Positions 7,463-10,480 of a DNA stretch of 10,480 nucleotides are shown here, in pieces. The notes under the pieces were generated by a model that worked only from the letters and a program-made list of their open reading frames with translations, ran no database searches and had not been told where the DNA came from. The translations under genes and the position numbers were made by a program. Source of the stretch: Larix sibirica (lineage: Eukaryota; Streptophyta; Pinopsida; Pinales; Pinaceae); assembly GCA_004151065.3 (NCBI GenBank), contig NWUY0300015368.1, positions 5,315-15,794 of the forward strand, written 5' to 3'. Numbering within the stretch: the stretch's first letter is position 1; every line of letters begins with the position of its first letter.

Positions 7463-7588
7463 GAATCCGAATCAAAATTATATTCAGAACTCAAACCCAA
7501 ACCTAAATCAGAATTAGAACTTGAACCAGAATCTAAATCAAATTCCAAACCAGAACAAGAATTGAATTCGAATCCGAACCAGAATCAA
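7463..7588 (+). repeat. Degenerate hexanucleotide repeat inside gag-pol
   Basis: About 21 units of a six-base motif (consensus RAAYYN, such as GAATCA, GAACCA, AAACCT) run without interruption. In frame 3 they code Asn-X dipeptides (X being Gln, Pro or Leu), and in frame 2 Glu/Lys-X. One unit, GAATT at 7559-7563, is a base short. From there the Asn codons move from frame 3 to frame 2, which joins smoothly to QNQNVQMIAA downstream. Slippage in this repeat therefore accounts for the frame change. Confidence 0.75.
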
Positions 7589-8240
7589 AATGTGCAAATG
7601 ATCGCAGCGAAAGAGCGCGACGACCATCCAAGGATATCATCCATTACTCACGGAAGAGCCAGGGCAGGAGTTGATGCAACAGAACACGAAATGAGACACT
7701 AGGTGAGGAAAGCTGTAGGGAAAGTACCGATGTTTGATCCCCATAGAGAGAAAGACACATACAAGCAAACGAGACAAGATCTGTTAAGGCCATACTTTGG
7801 AGCATCATCATTTCAATAGGTATACGACATGCCTCCATTATATGATTTTTTAGTTCCAGAAGGACTGGATGAGAAGGTAAGTACTCTGAGAATTCTTTTG
7901 AAAATCTCCTTAGAATCGATAAAGGATGAATCTAATTTGGGTGTATTACATTGGATGATCAATTGATGTACATAAGAGAAGGAAGAACCTACTACTGTCA
8001 ATCAGGTACAGTGCGATAGAAGGACCAATAGGGAGTTCCACCTGAGTGTACAAGTAGGAGAGTATGATATGGACTATATCATCCTAGATCTGTGTTCTGA
8101 TGTAAATGTCCTGCTGAATCAAACATGGGAAATGATGGGCAGGTCGAAGCTAATCTACTTCAATGTTCAATATATACTAGAAAACCAACATAGAATTATC
8201 CCAATTGGAATACTAACAGGAGTACCTGTGGATGTTGAAG
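7564..8240 (+). pseudogene. Pol N-terminal segment and first part of aspartic protease
   Basis: Frame 2 reads from the Asn-rich repeat through stops at 7700, 7817, 7964 and 7973 to about 8240. The stretch before the protease (RILLKISLESIKDESNLG) is helical and without known function. The protease begins near FHLSVQVGEYDMDYIILDL. The catalytic Asp is probably the codon at 8087-8089 in Leu-Asp-Leu-Cys-Ser-Asp-Val-Asn-Val-Leu. Retroviral-type proteases normally have Asp-Ser/Thr-Gly there, so this copy reads Asp-Leu-Cys. Pol proteases cut Gag-Pol into its parts. IIPIGILTGVPVDV (8198-8239) is the strand before the flap. The frame moves to 3 near the GGGTTT at 8240-8245. Confidence 0.7.
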
Positions 8241-8440
8241 GGTTTGAGCACCACCGATTTCGAGGTCATTGAGATTATAGATGATAGTAAACCATATACT
8301 TCTTTACTAGGACTTGGATGGGATTTTGCGAATCAGACCATTAGTAATTTGAAGAAGAGACAAATGATATTTGAAGGGAACAATTTGAGGGTCATTGCGC
8401 CATTGGACCCAGTAGAAGGGAGAAGGTATAGGGAGTTGGA
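8241..8440 (+). pseudogene. Aspartic protease, C-terminal half
   Basis: Frame 3 takes over with STTDFEVIEI, then DSKPYTSLLGLGWDFANQ. The Leu-Leu-Gly-x-x-Trp word is the C-terminal signature of gypsy-type aspartic proteases, usually Ile/Leu-Leu-Gly-x-x-Trp-Leu. It is followed by NLKKRQMIFEGNNLRVIAPL. A single-base indel separates it from the N-terminal half. Confidence 0.75.
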
Positions 8441-9224
8441 AAATTTATACAACATGAATGGAAGGATGGAGAATTATGTGGATCCTACATTTGATGGTGT
8501 ATTAAGTTGGTGCAACTTCAGTTACCATGCATCATATTCTAAGGAATCCCTTGAAGAATGGAAAAAAAGGATTCACAGAGTTCATATGAGAAGGTGTGCA
8601 CATGTCATAGCTTCATTACACTGGATTGGGACAGGGGTATGTGATCTCCAAAAATATGATGGCTTAATAGATGTATCTTTTTTTGTAACAAGTTTTGAAG
8701 AACAAATGCCGAAACAACAAAGGCTAGTGGAATTAGATGTCTCACTAAAAGTGACACCTGCACGTTGGTGGGTTGCTCATAAAAAAAGAAAGAGTGATTG
8801 GCAGCAGTGCAAGAGGTTACTGCAAGTCATATTTGGTGCTGAGTATACCACATAGAAATATGTGGGGTTGAGATGCACATCAGACCATGATGTACATTTT
8901 ATTACAACATGGGGTACATTTCCAAAATGGGAATGGACACATCGGTTTGTGCACACATTAGATACAGTTCCAAAGAATTGGTACATCGAGCTTGAAATGC
9001 GCAGAGGTACAATAGACTGGGATGATTTGATTAGAAATTTCAAGGTGATATTTAGTTTTGAAGATGAAGCTCCGGCAGTAGATGCAACCTTACAGATGAT
9101 CAAAGCAAAGATCTTTTCACTAGGAAGTACAATGGGGTCAATACCCCTATGCAGTGTGCATTTTCCTCATCCCACGGTCCATGAAGTCTTGGAATGTTAT
9201 AATGTCAATAAATTAGAAGGATAG
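8441..9224 (+). pseudogene. Capsid-like segment between protease and reverse transcriptase
   Basis: Frame 3 stays open to TAG at 8853-8855 and again from 8862 to TAG at 9222-9224. It reads YDGLIDVSFFVTSFEEQM, QRLVELDVSLK, TPARWWVAHK and DWQQCKRLLQVIF. After a poorly conserved gap comes WTHRFVHTLDTVPKNWYIEL, then TIDWDDLIRNFKVIFSFED. Both halves repeat the pattern of a Gag capsid core: a helix, then Ala/Pro-x-x-Trp-Trp/Tyr, then Trp-x-x-Leu/Cys and a Phe-ended helix. Compare RAMTWYMKYR and ALIKEFKKP in the true capsid at 6276-6755. A capsid-type fold is not normally found between protease and RT of Ty3/gypsy elements. Similarity is by pattern only. It could be a second Gag module captured or duplicated in Pol, or an unrelated helical linker. 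From 8933 on it is repeated after the N at 9914. Confidence 0.5.
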
Positions 9225-9913
9225 GAGGAGTACAATCCAATAAGCCTATAGATACTAGCGACCGAGGGAGAGCGCGTAGTAGAGAGACCTGAGCTGGGAT
9301 CTAGCAGTTACAAGCAACCATTCAAGATCCATAAAGTAAATATTGGCACAGAGAAGAATCCCAAGTTTCCCAACATTGGAGACTATTGGAATGATGAGAC
9401 AATTGAGAAGATTGTTGATTTATAACGTGAGTATCGAGATTTATTTGCTACCAAGTTTTCATATATGAAGGGTATTGTAGGAGAGCTAGGAGAAATGAAG
9501 ATCCCCCTGAAACCCGATGCCAAACCAGTAAGAGAAAGACCATACCGATTGACAACGGTATACAAGCAGAAAGTCAAAGCTAAAATAGATAGAATGTTGG
9601 AAGCAGGAATCATAGAACCAGTTGAGGAGTCATAATGGATCAGCTCGATGATGGTCTAAGATAAGAAGATAGTTGAGATAATAATTTGTGTTGATTTTTG
9701 CAAGTTGAACGATGTGTTCCTGCATGATCCATTTCCCACATTGTTTATAGATGAAGTCCTTGAAAATGTGGGAGGACAAGAAAATTATTTCTTTATTGAT
9801 GGGTTTTCTGGGTATCACCAGATAAAGATCGCAAAGGAGGATAGGCGTAGGACAACTTTTACGATAGAGTGGGGGTGTTATCAGTATACAGTGATGCCAT
9901 TTGGATTGAAGAA
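9225..9913 (+). pseudogene. Reverse transcriptase, N-terminal half, cut at N
   Basis: Frame 3 reads through TAG (9249) and TAA (9423) in a linker with KVNIGTEKNPKFPNIGDYW. The RT then begins at about 9485 with GELGEMKIPLKPDAKPVRER and DRMLEAGIIEPVEES, the usual gypsy RT fingers. Stops at 9633 and 9657 interrupt it. Motif A is YFFIDGFSGYHQI, with the catalytic Asp codon at 9798-9800. Motif B starts as YTVMPFGLK at 9885-9911. The motif C Tyr-x-Asp-Asp never appears, because at 9914 the sequence jumps back to a copy of 8933 onwards. Ty3/gypsy assignment is firm; the enzyme is dead. Confidence 0.85.
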
Positions 9914-9914
9914 N
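9914..9914. other. Single N: probable assembly join
   Basis: This is the only ambiguous base of the window, and it sits exactly at the boundary where sequence identical to 8933-9498 restarts. A single N at a repeat edge fits a minimal gap or a forced contig join better than a random base error. Confidence 0.8.
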
Positions 9915-10480
9915 ATGGACACATCGGTTTGTGCACACATTAGATACAGTTCCAAAGAATTGGTACATCGAGCTTGAAATGCGCAGAGGTACAATAGACT
10001 GGGATGATTTGATTAGAAATTTCAAGGTGATATTTAGTTTTGAAGATGAAGCTCCGGCAGTAGATGCAACCTTACAGATGATCAAAGCAAAGATCTTTTC
10101 ACTAGGAAGTACAATGGGGTCAATACCCCTATGCAGTGTGCATTTTCCTCATCCCACGGTCCATGAAGTCTTGGAATGTTATAATGTCAATAAATTAGAA
10201 GGATAGGAGGAGTACAATCCAATAAGCCTATAGATACTAGCGACCGAGGGAGAGCGCGTAGTAGAGAGACCTGAGCTGGGATCTAGCAGTTACAAGCAAC
10301 CATTCAAGATCCATAAAGTAAATATTGGCACAGAGAAGAATCCCAAGTTTCCCAACATTGGAGACTATTGGAATGATGAGACAATTGAGAAGATTGTTGA
10401 TTTATAACGTGAGTATCGAGATTTATTTGCTACCAAGTTTTCATATATGAAGGGTATTGTAGGAGAGCTAGGAGAAATGA
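9915..10480 (+). repeat. Exact 566-bp direct copy of 8933-9498
   Basis: Every base I compared between 9915-10480 and 8933-9498 is the same, at a constant offset of 982 bp, and the copy runs to the window end, so it may be longer. It contains the second half of the capsid-like segment, its TAG stop and the linker up to the start of the RT. It is read in frame 1, not in frame with the RT fragment before the N. Confidence 0.9.

Larger units (their letters stand above)
4555..10480 (+). mobile_element. Ty3/gypsy LTR retrotransposon, partial and decayed
   Basis: The order 5' LTR, primer-binding site, Gag (capsid, then zinc knuckles), protease and reverse transcriptase on one strand defines an LTR retrotransposon. 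The RT words (DGFSGYHQIKIAKEDR, YTVMPFGLK) are of Ty3/gypsy type. RNase H, integrase and the 3' LTR lie beyond the window or are lost, because the RT is interrupted at the N at 9914. Coding moves from frame 1 to 3 to 2 to 3, with more than fifteen in-frame stops, so the copy is old. It cannot be dated by LTR comparison since only one LTR is present. Confidence 0.85.

Noticed and set aside
9630-10085. Minus-strand ORF spanning the N
   Set aside because: It exists only because the duplicated segment is joined at the N, and its other half repeats the shadow ORF at 8777-9103.
1-10480. Defence system, CRISPR array, tRNA/rRNA gene or host protein-coding gene
   Set aside because: I looked on both strands and found no regularly spaced short repeats, no tRNA-like cloverleaf that I could support, no rRNA words, and no intact frame outside the retroelements.

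Overview
The window is repeat DNA from a large plant nuclear genome, and I find no intact host gene. It holds plant L1-type LINEs with an RNase H tail and a Ty3/gypsy LTR retrotransposon whose Gag and Pol words match those of seed-plant elements. The AT-rich flanks, heavy decay and family flavour fit a gymnosperm such as a conifer, but that placement is inference. All recognisable coding is on the plus strand and every reading frame is broken, so nothing here can make a full protein.

Layout. 1-494 is the 3' end of a first LINE: the last part of its RNase H domain, then a 3' UTR ending in a T-run/A-run hairpin. 495-809 is unassigned. 810-889 is a second LINE 3' end, alignable by eye with 411-490. 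Directly behind it, about 885-4351, lies a 5'-truncated third LINE copy. It carries the pre-RT linker, the reverse transcriptase, the connecting region, a zf-RVT finger and RNase H, spread over all three forward frames, followed by a 3' UTR with the same kind of hairpin. 4352-4554 is AT-rich flank with a 13-T tract.

From 4555 to the window end is a partial Ty3/gypsy element. It has a 712-bp 5' LTR (TGTTG...CAACA) with a TATA box, then a decayed primer-binding site resembling the tRNA-Asp type. Next come a long Gag N-terminal region, a capsid domain, five CCHC zinc knuckles (three of them damaged), an Arg-Gly-rich stretch, a hexanucleotide repeat coding Asn-X dipeptides, an aspartic protease, a second capsid-like stretch and the N-terminal half of the reverse transcriptase. 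The rest of Pol and the 3' LTR are not in the window.

At 9914 there is a single N. Everything after it (9915-10480) repeats 8933-9498 base for base, 982 bp downstream. In such a decayed element this is most simply a false duplication at a contig join, although a very recent tandem duplication is possible.

The observations most worth pursuing are the capsid-like stretch between protease and reverse transcriptase, the array of five zinc knuckles, the hexamer repeat in which one short unit explains a frameshift, and the N-bounded duplication. I found no sign of a defence system, CRISPR array or other non-retroelement system.
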